The notes below the pieces were generated by a model. That model did no database searches. It was not told the origin of the DNA and worked only from the letters and a program-made list of their open reading frames with translations. The translations under genes were made by a program, and so were the position numbers. A stretch of 64,000 nucleotides of DNA from Trichostrongylus colubriformis (lineage: Eukaryota; Nematoda; Chromadorea; Rhabditida; Trichostrongylidae): NCBI GenBank assembly GCA_963978905.1, contig OZ022261.1, forward strand, positions 2,791,992 to 2,855,991, written 5' to 3'. Of this stretch, positions 45,001 to 60,000 are shown piece after piece; the stretch's first letter is position 1, and each line of letters opens with the position of its first letter.

Positions 45001-48000
45001 GTTAGATTTCTTATCTGGACGGCTTCATTCCTCAATTTCATTCTTGAACTTTCAAACAGCCGAAGTGTAGTGAGTCCACCTTAAACCAATCCATCGTGCG
45101 ATTTGCGCAGTAGTGTGCGCTAGCCAAGCTGGTTCCGCATCATCCGTTCACTGCATTCACCTCAGAAGCCAGTAAATCGATATGTTATGAGTCTATAGAA
45201 ATCCCATCTTTGTACCGTAGTCACCAATTGTTGTGATATCTCACTCGCTTACGGCACTCTTCATAAAAAGCGATAATTCCGATCGATTTCGAGCAGTGGT
45301 CTGAGCTCTAATAGTTCATTTTCTTTGACCACATTCATCGATTTGTGTGACTCAATAATAAGTTTCGTCCCTTTCATAAACATGGCGGATTAAGTAAGTC
45401 CTGATTATCTCTGGTTGTGTCAAGTATTAAGTGTTATTATTTTTTCTTCCAACAAACAGCAACTAGGCAACAATGTATTCACCATTGTTACCGACAACAC
45501 TCCGCCACCTCATAGGTAGATCATTGATTCCCTCCTCCCAGAACTCCGGGTTCTGAGAGACGAAGAAGTCAGTGATCGCCTTCGCAAGCAAGTCATAATC
45601 AACGAATTTTCTCTTGGCCAGGAAGGATTCAAGAGGATGGGTAAGGTGATAGTCAGAAGGGGCAATGTCTGGAGGGTATGGCGGTTGGGGTAGCACATTC
45701 CAGCCGGGCTCCTGTAGCTTGGCCTGGGTACACTTTGCGACGTATGGGCGGGCGTTGTCATAAAGGAGGGTGACCGCGGACCTTCTCAGGCGCTTTTCTC
45801 GAATAGCGACGGCGATTTGCTGGACATGGTGGATGTATACGAAAGCTGGGACTGTCTCGCCTTGTGCCAGAACCTCGTGAAAGAGCATCCCTTCCGCGTT
45901 CAGTTACAGCAGAGTAGAATCTTCTTCGGATGGAGGTCGGACGGACATGGGCTGCGTTGGCGGCTCGGCGTCACGTAGCAGTCAAAAGGCGCGGGGTGCG
46001 TTGGTATCGTACATGTCCCAGCTTTAATCGCCCGTAGCCAGATAGACGAGAAAGTCGTTGCGATGCGGGCGGAGCAGCAGCGATTGACAGATGCTCACAC
46101 GGGCACTTTCGCGAGCATCCGTCAGGGCATGAGGTCTATCGCGACAGCACCTTCCGATGACCGGGCTCGTGGAGGCGACGATTTACGATTGTGGGTGCTT
46201 GTCCATTCCTCTCCGCCAGCTCGCGCATGTTGGTTGTAGGATCGTTGTGAATGGCGGAGAGCAGCGTCTCGTCGTCGAGTGTGTGTGTGGGCGTCCCATG
46301 CGTGGCTTGCCTTTCATGTTAATTTCGCCGTTGCTGAAGTTGATGAGCCAGCGGCGCACGGTCTCGTAGCTCATACATCCCTTGCCCAATGCAGCGTTGA
46401 TGGAGTCGCAAGCTTCCATCGCTTTGCTGCTCCAAGGCCACTCATAGTAGATGACATCGCGTGTTGGGTGTGTATCGACTACAGCAATGTAGCTCTCTCC
46501 ACGGAATCTGGCGGGTCAATATGTATTTTACTAGAAAGCCTAGAGAACGTTCTACCATATTCCCGAGCCGTCTAGACCTTGCTCGTAGTAAACAAGAGTT
46601 ATTAATTTTTTTGGAAACATCCTACAAGACTTTTGGGACAACCTAATATTTTCGGTTCTGCTTCGCTCAAATCGATGTGGGCGTGATTACCTTCACCCCC
46701 TTCACATCCATCCATATTTTCCGCTTCCAGATTTTCGAGAATACATGAAGAGTTTTTGACTTGTCCTACTTTTACACATGCATTCCACAATGCGTAACAG
46801 CCAGAGAAGCGGAAGGGAGGTAACTTTTCTACGGTAGGCGAAGTTTCCGCTTGCCTCGGAAACTTTGCCCACTAAAAAAAAGTTACCTCTCTTCAGCTCC
46901 TGTGGCTGTTACGCACTGTGGAATGCATGCGTACCAACTAGATACTCCCGTCGAGGCGGTAAGGATAGTGATCCCATGGCAGCAAGCAAATCACAAGTGC
47001 GGTTGAGCGACCCCTACGTAGTCTCTCAATAAGAACTAATTTGTACTGTTTCAGGCTTGATAAGGCTTCTAGGCTCCGAAAATTGCCCGTAAGGCTCAAA
47101 ATCCTTTTGCAATCATCTTTCACATCCATTTTTTGTAAAAGCTTCTCTGGAATCAAAAATTTCACTGTCTCACACGGTTGTATACACATTTAGATCAACA
47201 TGAGGCCTCGGGACATATCAGTGCTCAAAAAAGTTGTATTGTGATAGCTCTTAGCACATATCCTTCAACCTTTTGTGAACCCCATTCAGTGGAAGTTTCA
47301 TTACACCATACTGGCACTAGTTGGAGAATAACGTCGGCACAGAATTTGTTTTCACAAATTTTTGCGGAAGCACTGTAGGGAAGCAATTGACGACGTAGAT
47401 TGACCTTAAATCTTGAAATGCGGTCAGCTCTTTCGAAAAATGATATACATAGTCCAGCGTCAGGCTGCTAAGGAACATTTTCATCTATCAATCTCTTAGG
47501 CATAACACAAACACCCATTTTCTCGACTGAGTAGGAAAAGGTTTACTGCAAGAACTCCATTATCTGCAAGCGACTTCACTCACTTTCGTATCACTTTTTT
47601 TAGTGAACGTTGTTACTCTGCTCACAGAATCGTTTTATATATTCAAAAAACAGATTCGAAATCAGAGTTTCATGTGCATTTCATAATAATAGGTCTCTTC
47701 GACTTCGGTTACTTTAGATCGCGTTCATACTTTGTGGTGCCGGCGGCAGGGCGTGGCTGCGCGTCTCTGTGTCTCCGCCTGTGCCACTCTGCCTCGCTGC
47801 CTGTGACAGCAGTCACGCCCTGCCGGCGCAATGTATGAACGTGGCCGTACTTGTGCTAAAAGAGCGCGCATAAGCACTGACCAGAGGGGAATGTATTTGT
47901 TGTTTCTATTCAACAACATATTCTGTGGATGTTCACACACCTTCATGCTTTGATACATATCGTTTTCGGAACCTCAATTTCCAAGCCCCCCACTGCTTTT

Positions 48001-51000
48001 GCTTCCAGAAATGGGAATTTCAGAAATTAATCACAATAACAAGTGAAATGCCATTAGGCAGTTAGGATTGAGGTTGGCTCGGGTATAAATTTCGCAGTCT
48101 CTTGCCATTAACTTTAGCCATGATAGTGAATTGCAGCACGATTCGTCAGGAGCATCCGAATTAACGGGATTCCATAAGCGACACGCTGCGTTTCCACCAC
48201 GTCTCTTCGTGTCGCATGAAGCGGTTGCCTTCGAAGACGATCCATCATCAAGTGCCCAAGCGGTCCATATGTTTTCACCGATGACTCCTGTAAGGTTGAA
48301 GTAGAATTCTTGAATAGGTAAAAAGAAAGATCTGCAGAAGATGGAGCAGAAAGTATACATTGATGTTGTGACTCTATCTAATGTTATAACCATTTATAAA
48401 GTACGTGTCCTTCATTTTTTGTAGCCTTCAACCTCCAACTAATTTGTTGATGCTGTTTCAGTACGTGAAGAATATTAAAATGTTCGGTGTTTGCTAAGAA
48501 CCCCGCGCAAGTGACAATTCAGTTTGGAGAAGGCTGCGTTTCAAGAACTGTTTAGCCCCCCTGCCTACATCTCCTTCAAAGGCACACGTTGCGATAATCA
48601 GATATGTCGAGTTACCTCCTTGGGACGGTAGTTCCTTAGGTAACTATCCATTTTGCACCCTGCGCCACGACGGTGTGCCATAACGAGCTACATCTGCTCG
48701 AACACACTTCCACTTCGACCACACCCATTTTGTTCAGTTGACCAATAAAAGAGCTCAAGTGGGAGTGGTCGGAGAAGGTTCGAGCAGGTGTAGCGCCGTG
48801 AACTCGCATCACGGAGCAAAAGAGGTGAAGCGTGGATATTTAGCCGAAGAACTACTGCTCCAAGGAGGTATGTCGACTTGGTTATCGTAAAGTATGCCTT
48901 TGAAGGTAGTCAGGGATGTCCCACACATTTGTCCGCTCTTTCAACACGATATATCATTAACCAGTTTGGCAATGGCACACTACTGCGCGCTTACACGTCG
49001 CTGCTGAGGAAGGCTGTACTGCTCATGTTATCAGTCTTCGTTATCCAAAATTCAACAAGAATCTAGGCATAGCGCGAAACTGTGGCACGATTTGCGAGGG
49101 CTCTCGCCGCGATTATCATACTGTAGTATTCTTCAGTCGAGCGTTATATATAAAGTCAAAATATTGCCGGCCTTACCGATGGCGGATATCCTATTGTCGC
49201 CGGTGTCGCTGTCGATTGACGCCGTTGACGCCGGTGCCGCAAAGTATGGAAGCGGCCTTACTAATGATCATTAATATGGTTGATAGCATATGTCCTCAAA
49301 GCATTTTCACCTACTCACTGTTGAGAGTTAGCGATTTTAGTTTGCCTGTGCCGTGTCCAAAAATCGATTATTTAATATGTGTAGAATTGACGGACTCCGA
49401 GAGGAGGTAGAGTTAGAGTCACGGAATTTCGGGGCAACTTTTGAGCAGATGGAGCTAGGAAAATTAGGTCAGTATCGCTGCTATCGCGGACATGATAAGA
49501 TCACGGTTCCAAGCGAGCGAGAGTTTCGGCAGTTTCAGAAGTGCTTTAACTTTAATTATGAGTATCAAACATCATTTTTTTTTTCTTTTGCGCGACGGAT
49601 CGTCAAGAGCGCCGTCGGTCCTCCGATGACAACTGCTCATCAGCAGATTTCAGAAGTAGTCGCGGAAATGCAACTTGAAATACTAGCAACTTCGTGAAGT
49701 TTTCAGCGAACTTCAAGAAATGCGAATTTTACCTTTTTTTTTGTCCGTAGATTGCACTGCCGTCAAGCAACAGTTTAGAGAAGACGCGTTCTTCGTTTTT
49801 GACAAAGCTTACGCAAGTGAGGGTTGAAACTCATCTATCGCGTAACACGGCGGGGGCCGTCATGGGCCGACGCTGGGCCGCTTTCATACTTTGCGCACCT
49901 GCGCCGGCGCGTTCATGCTTTGCGCGCCGTCACCGACGGTGCGCAAAGTATGAACGCGGTCTTAGGGACCCTTAGTCTGCTGGCACGAGCAGCCCCCGGT
50001 CTGCTAATGTCTTACATTTGAAGATTTTTGTTTTGTTGTCTGAAGGTCTTTGGTTGTTCTATTCAGAGCATGCTCCTCCTTCTCCAGGTCGATAATTCAT
50101 TTTTATCTGTAATTTTTTTCTGCTTTTAAACGACTTCTTGGCTTCTTTGTATAAGCCTGGAGCACTATACTTTTTGACTCAATAGATGAATGAAGTTCGA
50201 AATTGCAGCAGCGATACAAAAAAGGAGAGATCGTTACAAATCCGGGAGGTATTCGAAAGAAATTCAACGGTAAACAATGGCGTCGGCTTTGCTCTAAGGA
50301 GGGCTGTAATAAGGTAATTCATCAATAGTTGAGTAGGTAATGGTAATGCGATTCCTAATGAATTCATACAAAGAAATCCGCTACACAGAAATCACCTCTC
50401 AGAGAGATACAAACGCTAAATTCAGGGCAAACTTAGCGCTTCTCAGAGAGCAAGAACCTTCGGGTTGTGAGGCGCGTTCATATTTTGTGCCGGCAGGGCG
50501 TGGCTGCGTTCACAGGCAGCGAGGCAGTGTGGCACGAGTGAGGTGCAAAGACGACGCAGGCAACAATAAAGGGTGGAGAGAAAGAGAGAGAAACGCAGAG
50601 ACACGCGGCCAAGCCCTGCCGCCGGCACGCGAAGTATGAACGCGGCTTAACATCAAAACTTCCACTTCAGTGGTAATTGTCAGGTTGTGGCGTAGGGCTT
50701 GCAACACACGCAACTTTCCTTTAGCTCGTTGCTACCTTTGGTTTTCTGTTGTTCATCTGTTCATCTGAGGGAAATAGTCAGTAGCCGCTCTTCTCCAACG
50801 ATCATCGCGATGTCGACTGACATGTGCGGTCCATCTAATCTTGATATCCCTGGCAGTCGTGGCGCATACTTGGATCTTCGGTGGGGATGTTTCACGAAAT
50901 CAGGGACCCTGGCTTTCGAGCCTTTGTGTATCGCGAAACCTTGGACGTCTTTCCATCGGTGCTGGATAGCGCTAACTGCATGCTCTTTCTACCTGCGCAA

Positions 51001-54000
51001 CTCTGCAGTTCTGGAGCATGTCATAGGGCAACAGGGCAGCAAAATCCAGAAGGTAAACCTGTCAGAAAAGACCCGTGTCGAGGATTTCTCTACAGTGGGG
51101 CGGGGGGGGGGGTGGGCTATATTGTACAGGCAGCATGGAGAGACGGTTCGCAATTGTAGAAGCCAGCACTGGTCTCAGTCGAGATGATAAGCGGAACGTG
51201 CCGTCAGTAGACCCGGTTATGTAAAAAAAAATACAAAAATCACAGTAATGAAATACTTAGTAATACTTACTATGCCATCAGCAATTGGTACTGATACTGC
51301 AGAGATTACGTAGATGTTGAAATGGGGCGGGGATCGTTCTGAAGCAGTCACTTTCCTCGACACCTGGGTTGCTCTGAAACCTATTCCTTTATGATATCAA
51401 GTTTTCCCAAGTCACTAACTTCCATCTGCTCAATTTTGATCCTGAGTCCTTCATCATGGTAGCTACCCTACTTACAGTTTGTATGCATAAATTGATAAGG
51501 CATTCCATGATGTTCATTCCGATGGCGTCAATAATCGGAAAAGATGTAGTTTCTAACATTCACTTCATCGATTTCCCATCCAAGTTGAAGCACGAAGTTT
51601 TGGAAAGTAGGGTCCAGAAGGTGTTGCCTCGTCGAATCACTTGCTTCACCACGGGGATGATCTATTAGGTCGTGCGTATATTTTTCCCCCCGACTTTTTT
51701 GTAAATAGCTCTGTCACCCTGCCGAGCTTTTCCAGACAATCATCGGTTGATTACAGCCGAGTATGGTTGCCATTTCTCTGGAGGTTAGGTACGTGTCCCC
51801 CTCTACGGTGCAAGGTAGTACTTCCAAATTCATTTCCATCGGCCGACCCGACTTCGGAGCATCTTCGAGCGAGAAATCTCCTTTCTTAAACTTGGCGAAC
51901 CAAGTCTTGCATGTGCCGTAAGAAATGACGTCCTAGCCGTATGCCCACTGGCTTGGTATGGGCTTCCTTTGTATTCTAGCCGGAATGGGAAGCAAAGCCA
52001 GGCTATGGCACAAGTACATTCTGTCACAGTGGTAATTGAGCGGCATTGTTGCCTGCAAATGCTGGTGGGTGAGTGATAGTTAGTGTGATAAGAGTGTATC
52101 ATGTACACGTCACGCAAATCTAAAGACGAAATACCAACATCCATGCAAACGAAATACGGAAGGACCAAACATGGGGAACAATATACGCATTGACCCAATA
52201 CATAGTCGATGATGATGTTCCACGTGAAGTGATAGATCCTGAGTGCTCCTGTGTATGTTGCTATGGGCAAAAGCGCCTCAATAGTCCAGCACTCCGATAA
52301 CTGTTTCTGCCTCTGTTCTAATGAATTTGAAAGATTCTAAAAACTTAATAGACTAATTTGGAATATCCTCGATAAGCAAGGTTGAAGCGTGCAGATCAGC
52401 ACCCTTTCACATATCAGCTACTTCTTCGCGCACGAAATTCATTTAGTCTATGCTGTTATCACTGAGGCCGTACCCCCATTCATACTTAGCACCGGGAGAG
52501 CGTGCGTTCACATGCAGCGAGGTAGAGTGCCACGGGGGAGGTCCAGAGACGACGCAGGCAACGAGACAGACACAGGAGGAGACGCAGAGACACCCAGCCA
52601 CGCCCTGCCGCTATCACCGGGAAGTATGAACGTGGCCTAATGTTGCGCGGTCGAAAAATCATCAGATTTTTCAGGAATCTCAACGGCGTGGTTATTGTTC
52701 GCGTCACCTGTCGCTGAAGAGTAAACCTGGACAGGTCGAGCACACTTCGCCAGGCAACAGTGGTGGTAAGCACAGTTCATCATCATCTTTCTTCTTGTGA
52801 CACCTGTCATATTCGATGATCTGTGCGATTGGACACATTGAAGTCTCTCGAAGAGTTTTTCTGCTCGCATGCTAACTAGGTGGCTTGGGTGAAGAACTTT
52901 TGTCAAAAGATACGGTAGGCATACTGACGGATAACTGTAGGTCTCTACGCACCTCATTTCGCACTTTCTGGCAGGGCCTGTGAGGCCACCCCTATTAATT
53001 GTTTTCGCCAACTGCGGACAGCCAAAAATCAAGAGAGCCTAGACCTGATGTAGAATGTAGATTCAATATGAGAAAAGAAGGCGGTGGAAATTTTTGAACA
53101 AAAAATGCTCTAGTATTCTGTCGTACTACCTCATGCATACAAACATAGCTATATTTAGCTTCAAAATTCGTGCTAATGAATCGTGGAGTTAGCTTTGTAA
53201 GCCCAATAAAAGCATTCTCTTCATCAGGAGGAGTTCGCAGCAGACATCTTGAGCGCAATCCTTCTTTTTGACCTCGCACAAATATAAAAAGGACATATAA
53301 GAAGGTATTCGATCAAATTGGATGAGAACAGAGACAGCGGGAGGGGTTATCTCGGCATATTGTGGTACATGAAAGTAGGGGTGCTCAACAGTGTAAGAAT
53401 GAAGAAAGAACCAAATAAAATGGCTAAAAAAATCGCGAAATAGGAACCCGAGAACTCCTTCTCTATCGCCTCCCTCTGCGTGACTTGCCAGGGGTAGGCT
53501 GTAGACGTTCTAAAGGCTAAATCAGCCGGCTGCAAACGATGTTCTGCCCCGCTGGCAACTCGTCCGGCGGATGAACTGCGGAAAGACGCCGTGATGCGGG
53601 ATCGTGATAAAATCCCAATCTGCGTTTTTTCAGTGCAAGTTTCGCTACACATCACCTGTTCACGAGTGAAAGGTTTGTTTTCAGAGAACGTGTATCCCCA
53701 GCTCTCACTTCCTCTTTACCCCTCCCCCTCCGGTACCTTCAAGGCACGGCTCGCGTTCGCACTTGTTTCACTGGATTCCCGTCTTCCATGGCGGAAGGGT
53801 GTTTCGTTTGGATACTTTTTGCTAAAAACATTCACAGCTCTGCTCCAGAAACAGCCTTGAGACTGAGAAAAACGGGGAGATGAGCAATGTTAAAGGTGTA
53901 TTGATCACATCTGAAGGAAGTGGAAGTCCGTAATCTAAGGCGAAGCGTGTAAATGATCAGATGGTGCGATCAGAATGATCAAACCTGTAAACCGGAAAAG

Positions 54001-57000
54001 CTCGAAGAAGCTAGTAGGCCAGAACTACCGGAATGAGGTTCCATACCTACGTTTGGCCAGTTTCGCTACGATGGATAAAATCATGATCAAGGATTCATAA
54101 GACAAGAGACAATGTGGAAGCGTAGGAATCCATCAACGTGTAAGAGGGAAAGCGAGTGGGTTTCCATATTTTCAGAAGTAGGAATCTAGACGAAAAGTAG
54201 GTATACAGAAATGGAAACCTCAGAGAGTCACGGGCATCGATCGATAGCTGCCAATGTCAGGTTTTTTGAGAGGATCCAGGTTAGGAGCATCACCGTTAAC
54301 ACATTGCGGACCGAGGCCTATTTCGCGCGGTTGCCGCCTGTGCCCGCGGCGTTTTTTCAAATGTGCGCGGCATGACACCCATGCGCAGTCAAGCGGCCAC
54401 ACAGGGCGGCTTTTGGTCAACATTTGTGTTTATCCGTATTTTAGCGAGACTTTTTCATTTCCGACTAATAGGTAACATTTAGTGGCCATGAGTGATCTAG
54501 ACGAAAGCTTTGAACGATTGCTTCTGGATAGCGATGAAGAAGTAGAGGAAGCCGGTGAAGCTGATATTCCCGTTTTGCCGATGGTAGACATTGAAGAGGA
54601 GGATGTCGAAGACGAAGAGGAAAGCGATAAAGAAGAAGAGGAGGATGATGTTTGGAGCAGCATGATTATTCCCCACGACCACATTCCATTTACTGGCGAT
54701 CATGGCGTGAAAGATGAGTTGTTATTTCGATTGAAGGAGCCTGCAGAATTTTTCCGCTATTTCCTCAATGAAAATCTTATTGATTTGATTCTGACCGAGA
54801 CCAACAGATATGGAAAGGCTAAGAAAGATACGTTTGAACCTCTCGATGAAACAGAGTTCTGGAAGTTTTTTGCCATTTGTCTGCACATGGGTATCGAACG
54901 CAGAGCACACCTGAAGGAGTACTGGTCAACTAGGGCAGTCTATAGCAAATCATTCTGTGCTCAATACATTTCAAGAGCAAGATTCGTCGAGATTCTCAAT
55001 TCACTGCATTTTGCCGATAATGAAGCTGCAGATAGAACAAACAGGCTCTACAAAGTTGCCAGGATTGTCGAGCTCTTGAACCAATCCTTCTATGATGCTT
55101 ACACCCCTGGCAGAGACGTTTGTGTTGATGAAAGCATTGTTCCGTTCAGAGGTCGAGTACTGTTCAGACAATATGTGAAGGGAAAAAGACACAAGTACGG
55201 CATCAAGCTTTTCAAACTCTGCATGCAAGGTGGATACACATGCCGATTCATCGTGTATGCTGGTAAGGACGTCAGCCGGCAAGGATCACTTGCAGAAGAC
55301 ATTGTGCTGAAGCTGATGAGTGGACTGCTGGACAGTGGACGGAGCCTTTATACAGACAATTTTTACACTTCAATTCCTTTGGCTGAAAAACTGGTTGCTC
55401 AGAATACTCACCTCATTGGCACACTTCGGAAGAACAGAGCCGGCCTACCAAGGGAGGTTGTCTGCAAAAGATTGAAAAGAGGCGAACAAATTGGTCGGCA
55501 AAACGGAACAGGCGTCACTATCTTGAAATGGAAAGACAAAAGGGACGTATTGATGCTGTCGACCAAGCATGATGATACTCACACGGCCAACAACAAACTA
55601 CGTGTTATCGAGGACTACAACCAAGTGAAGGGTTATGTCGACTTGTCGGATCAGATGGCGGCCTATACGCCTTTCATTCGTAAAACTACAAAGTGGTATC
55701 TGAGATTGATGTTTCATTTGATCACTCAGACAACTCTGATCAATGCATGGAAGCTCTTCAACATCCTCAAGACCAAGATTTCCCTGCACGAGTTCAAATG
55801 CCAGCTGATCGAATCTTTTTTGACGGAAACACACCATCGTGGACTTCCTGTTCGACAACACGTACTGGTACAAGTACAAGGTCCAAAACGACAAACCAAA
55901 AGAAGATGCACAGGTTGTTACCGAAGTGTTTCGGACCAGTATGATTCGAAGTATGCGGCAGGGCGATGTAAGCGTACGGACACATATTGCAGCAAATGTC
56001 TCAAGTTCTTCTGTCTGGGATGCTTTCAAGAAAATCACAAGTCATGTCCTTGATCTTCAAGCGAAGACTAGTTATTTTTGTTATTATTATTAGTTAGTCT
56101 TATTGTCTTTTATTGTTTGTATTATTCGGAGTTATTTTAGATAGTTGCTTTACGATCATCATCTCAACTCAATGATGAGTCTGGTATGGCCCAGATATAT
56201 ATCTAAATTCAGACCCTCAAAGAGATATATAACAGCAGAAAAAGCATGTCAAAAAATCAAAACCCTGAAAAAAATTAGCCCAAGAAAATCATGACACCCC
56301 ATGGGTGTCACGCGGCCACAGAGAGCAAAAAGTGTATGACTGCGCATGGGTGTCATGCGGTCCGGAATGTGTTAAAGGATCGTTTACGAAAACTCCATGA
56401 ATGTAACTCTTCTCAAAATCATTTTGGTAGTGTACATGAACAGAAACACGGAAGAACCGAGAATTTTCCTTCATTCCAACCGCCACATTTCCCACTACAA
56501 CATTTGTGCAGCCATCACCGGCCAAGGCGCTATTCGAATTTTTGCGCCCACTGTTGACTTGCTCTCGCTTTGCGTCTCTGTCCACGTGATTGTCGTCTCT
56601 TTGCACGTCTGCTCTCTAGCGTCTAAACCTACTCAGACGCCCCACCCCGTTGTCCACCACTTCGAGGAGCTCCATCTCAATTGGATTCTTGTATGTGCGC
56701 GTGAAATTTTGCATGCGGCCTTCAGTAAGCAAATATTACTATACCATACATATGTATTTACTAGAGAAAAAAGTTGAATTTTCATGAACGATTCTTTTAA
56801 GTAAGTAGAGTCGTGAATCCTATAGCTACACGCGCCATTAAACAAGATCGATCGGTATTATCCTGCTTCGAGCAGTGGACAAAACGTTCACGACCACACC
56901 GTTGAGTAGACCGAGTTGAAGAAAGGAACCCTCATAAAGTCATAGGTTTTCGAACCATTTCCTTCAAATCTATTGGTCTTGAGCAGGAGACGGTAACTGA

Positions 57001-60000
57001 GTATTGGGTCATATCAGTGGATGAGTCAGTCACGGAAGAGTAAATTTGATACATTTATAATGTACTGTTGCAAGATCATCTTTCGCGTAATCCTCCCTTC
57101 ACCGGTCCCGTGTGTGGTAATCCTCAGCACGACTAGAATCTCAATAGGGATTTTTCCAATTTTGCCATGTACACACTGGGTGAATTTTTTCAAAATTCAA
57201 TACGTGTGTTCTGATTATACACAAGGCGCAAAATCGGCGTTTCGTGCATAGATGGTTCCAGGAGGCGCAAACATGGACTGGTTTCCACATGAGGGAGAAG
57301 AGCGACACGAAGAGAACGCCGAGGTGACGTCGGCCATTCTTCGAACGTCATTAGGTATCTATTGCTTTTTACTCTATCAGTTTTCATTACGGATTTTTGA
57401 GCCATTCCACTAAATGCGTTACTAGCAGTTTAAAGTGTTTGTCAACGGCACACCACGCGATAATCAGATTAGTGATTTGCTTTCTAGGGGGACATAGGTC
57501 CTTGCATAACTGCTCAGCCTGCACTTTTGCTGCGGCTGCACGGTGCATCATCACGAAAAGGGGGGCCCGCTGGAATATAACCGAGTCACGCCCCCCAAAA
57601 TCACACCTGGCCTCCAAAGAACGGATTCCCAACGTGGCGCTCACGTGGACAAGAGAACCCGCGATAAGAGAATGTAATGCGAAAAGACAGCCATTCCGAT
57701 GATGAAGGCGCTTTCACGTTGGGAATCCGTTCGTCTAAGGCCAGGCGTTTGGTTGGGTGGGCGTGGCTTGGTTGTCGTCAGGCAGGCACAACACCGTAAT
57801 GGTGCATCGTGGAGCGTCAACAGAGGTGGTACATGAGCAGTTTTCTCTGAGGACCTTCCCGCCCCAAGAAAGTGAGCAACTGGTCTGATTACCGCGTGGT
57901 GTGCCTCTGAGGACCATTCAGTTTTGATTTCCATTTGTAGAACTTTATTATTTACCATTATTTACATTTGGTGGTGAACACTGTAAATTATTTCAGTTAA
58001 TATAGGAGCATATTGCAAGAAAAGATACGATTTCCTGTATATGAAAAACGTGAGACCAGAGGCGCATTTGCTAGCCTCATCCATCCTTAAAATTGCCAGA
58101 TTTCGTAAAAGGCAAAGAGAAAGCCAGAAGAACAACGAGGCAAACGTTTCAAATTCGGTAGAGATTGTCTGCAACACGTGCCAATTTTAAAGGAATCGTC
58201 CACGGAAAACTGAGTTTTTCTGTTACTCATATATTTGTGTTGTATTTGCCTTATGTGGGCTGCATGCAAATTTTCACGCGAAAAATCTGAGTTCGGCTAA
58301 GGTACAGCAGCACAAAGACTCGTCCGGGTTGGCGGGGTCTCCGAGCAAGCGTCCACCCCGTCGTTCGTCGCGGTCGGAGACGCACTGTAGCAACAGAAAG
58401 TCACGTAGACAGTCCCGTTCTTCGTTCCTAACCGCGTCGGATGACGGCACGAGGCTTTCACCCAGAGGCCCTGCCCACCCGGCCGAAAATTTAGGGAGCT
58501 GTATCTGAGCCGAAGTCTCACTTTTTCCCATGAAACTTTGCATACAACCATCAGTAGGCAAATACAACATAAATATATGGGTGACAAAAAAACTCATTTT
58601 CCCGTCGACGATCCCTCTGAGAACCTATAGGTTTCTGCCCAGGAAAAATTGGCAGTCGCTTTTGAGATTTTCACGTTTCCATGAATTTCTTTTGGAGAAG
58701 GTAAGCTACAGAAAGGAGCGGCGGATAATCCGCTGACGCGACGATAGGGTAATGGAGTGGATGGGGTAGAACGAACTGTTTGAAAATCTTCATTAATTCC
58801 TGAAGTCAGGAGGATCATGGCGATGCGATGCCATGAGTTTACGAGCTTTTTGGCGTTTGTTGGAGACCAGCTCCTCGTTTCCAAATTTTTCAGAAATCCT
58901 GCAGGTGCATGTAGTGTGTCAGTAAAATTCGAGTAGAAACGCCATTATCGTATCATTGCACTAGCACCGTTTTTTGAGTTATGGGATCAACTTACGGTTC
59001 AGCCTACTCCTTGCACATTGGGCATTCAATAGATTTCAGGGTCCGTAAAAAATTAGGGCTAGAGGAGCTCCCACAATGGAGACGAACCGTGCAAATGAGT
59101 GGTCACTTAGTCGCGTCATACAAGTATGTGCCTGTTTATCAATTGAGCATTGGATCTTCGCAAATATTGAAGGAAATTCTCACATCTGTTCCTAAACTGG
59201 GATTTGTACGGAAGGGTGAAAGTCCAGGCTCCGGGGCTGTATATGCTATAATGCAGATTGTTAGGTTTTTCAGACAGCTTACAAAGTTCTCAATGGCCTG
59301 GGCTAGGTTTAATGCCAAGTTCTCCGATAGGGAGAGACGACTAGGCTGCATTCATGCTCAGCGCCGGAAGGGCATGGCTGCGTTCGCAGGCAGCGAGGCA
59401 GAGTGGCACGGGGGAGGTGCAGAGACGACGCAGGCAGCGAGGCAAAATGGCATAGGCGGAGACGCAGAAATACGACAGCCACACCCTGCCGCCGGCACCG
59501 CAGAGTATGAACGTGGCCGTAGGGAGTGTGTAAATGGCACCACTGTCACCTTCTTATGCCCGTCAAATTTCACTGTGTCTAGCCACTCGCGTGTGCAGTT
59601 CATATGTATCTAATTTTCATTTTCAGGGTCGCTACCACGCGATACGCAATTCTCTGGCTCCAGTCCCTCTCGCTTTTCCACTGAAAGCACATCTCAACCC
59701 TTACTCTGTTCGAAAATGAGTGTGGTATCATCGACAGCCCCAACAAGTCTGGCACCGAATATTGTAGATCAGTTAGCAGAGGTGAGGACAGAATTCCGTC
59801 GCTGTTCGAATTGAGAATCTTCCTCAACATGAGGTTTACTAGAAGTGAACAATGTTTTTTTTGTAGATTCCTTGCCACTGAATATCTAATCTACGAATCA
59901 CTCATTCTGTTGCTGATATGCGCGCACTGAACCAATTGCAGGGAAAGAGTAGCAACAAAAAAATGAGCATTTCGTTTTTATTATTACTATTTATTATTTA

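Noticed and set aside
48031..48393. Minus-strand 120-codon frame
   Set aside because: It is antisense to the well-supported exon 48137-48289 of the second gene.
55598..56038. Minus-strand 146-codon frame
   Set aside because: It is the complement of the piggyBac transposase.
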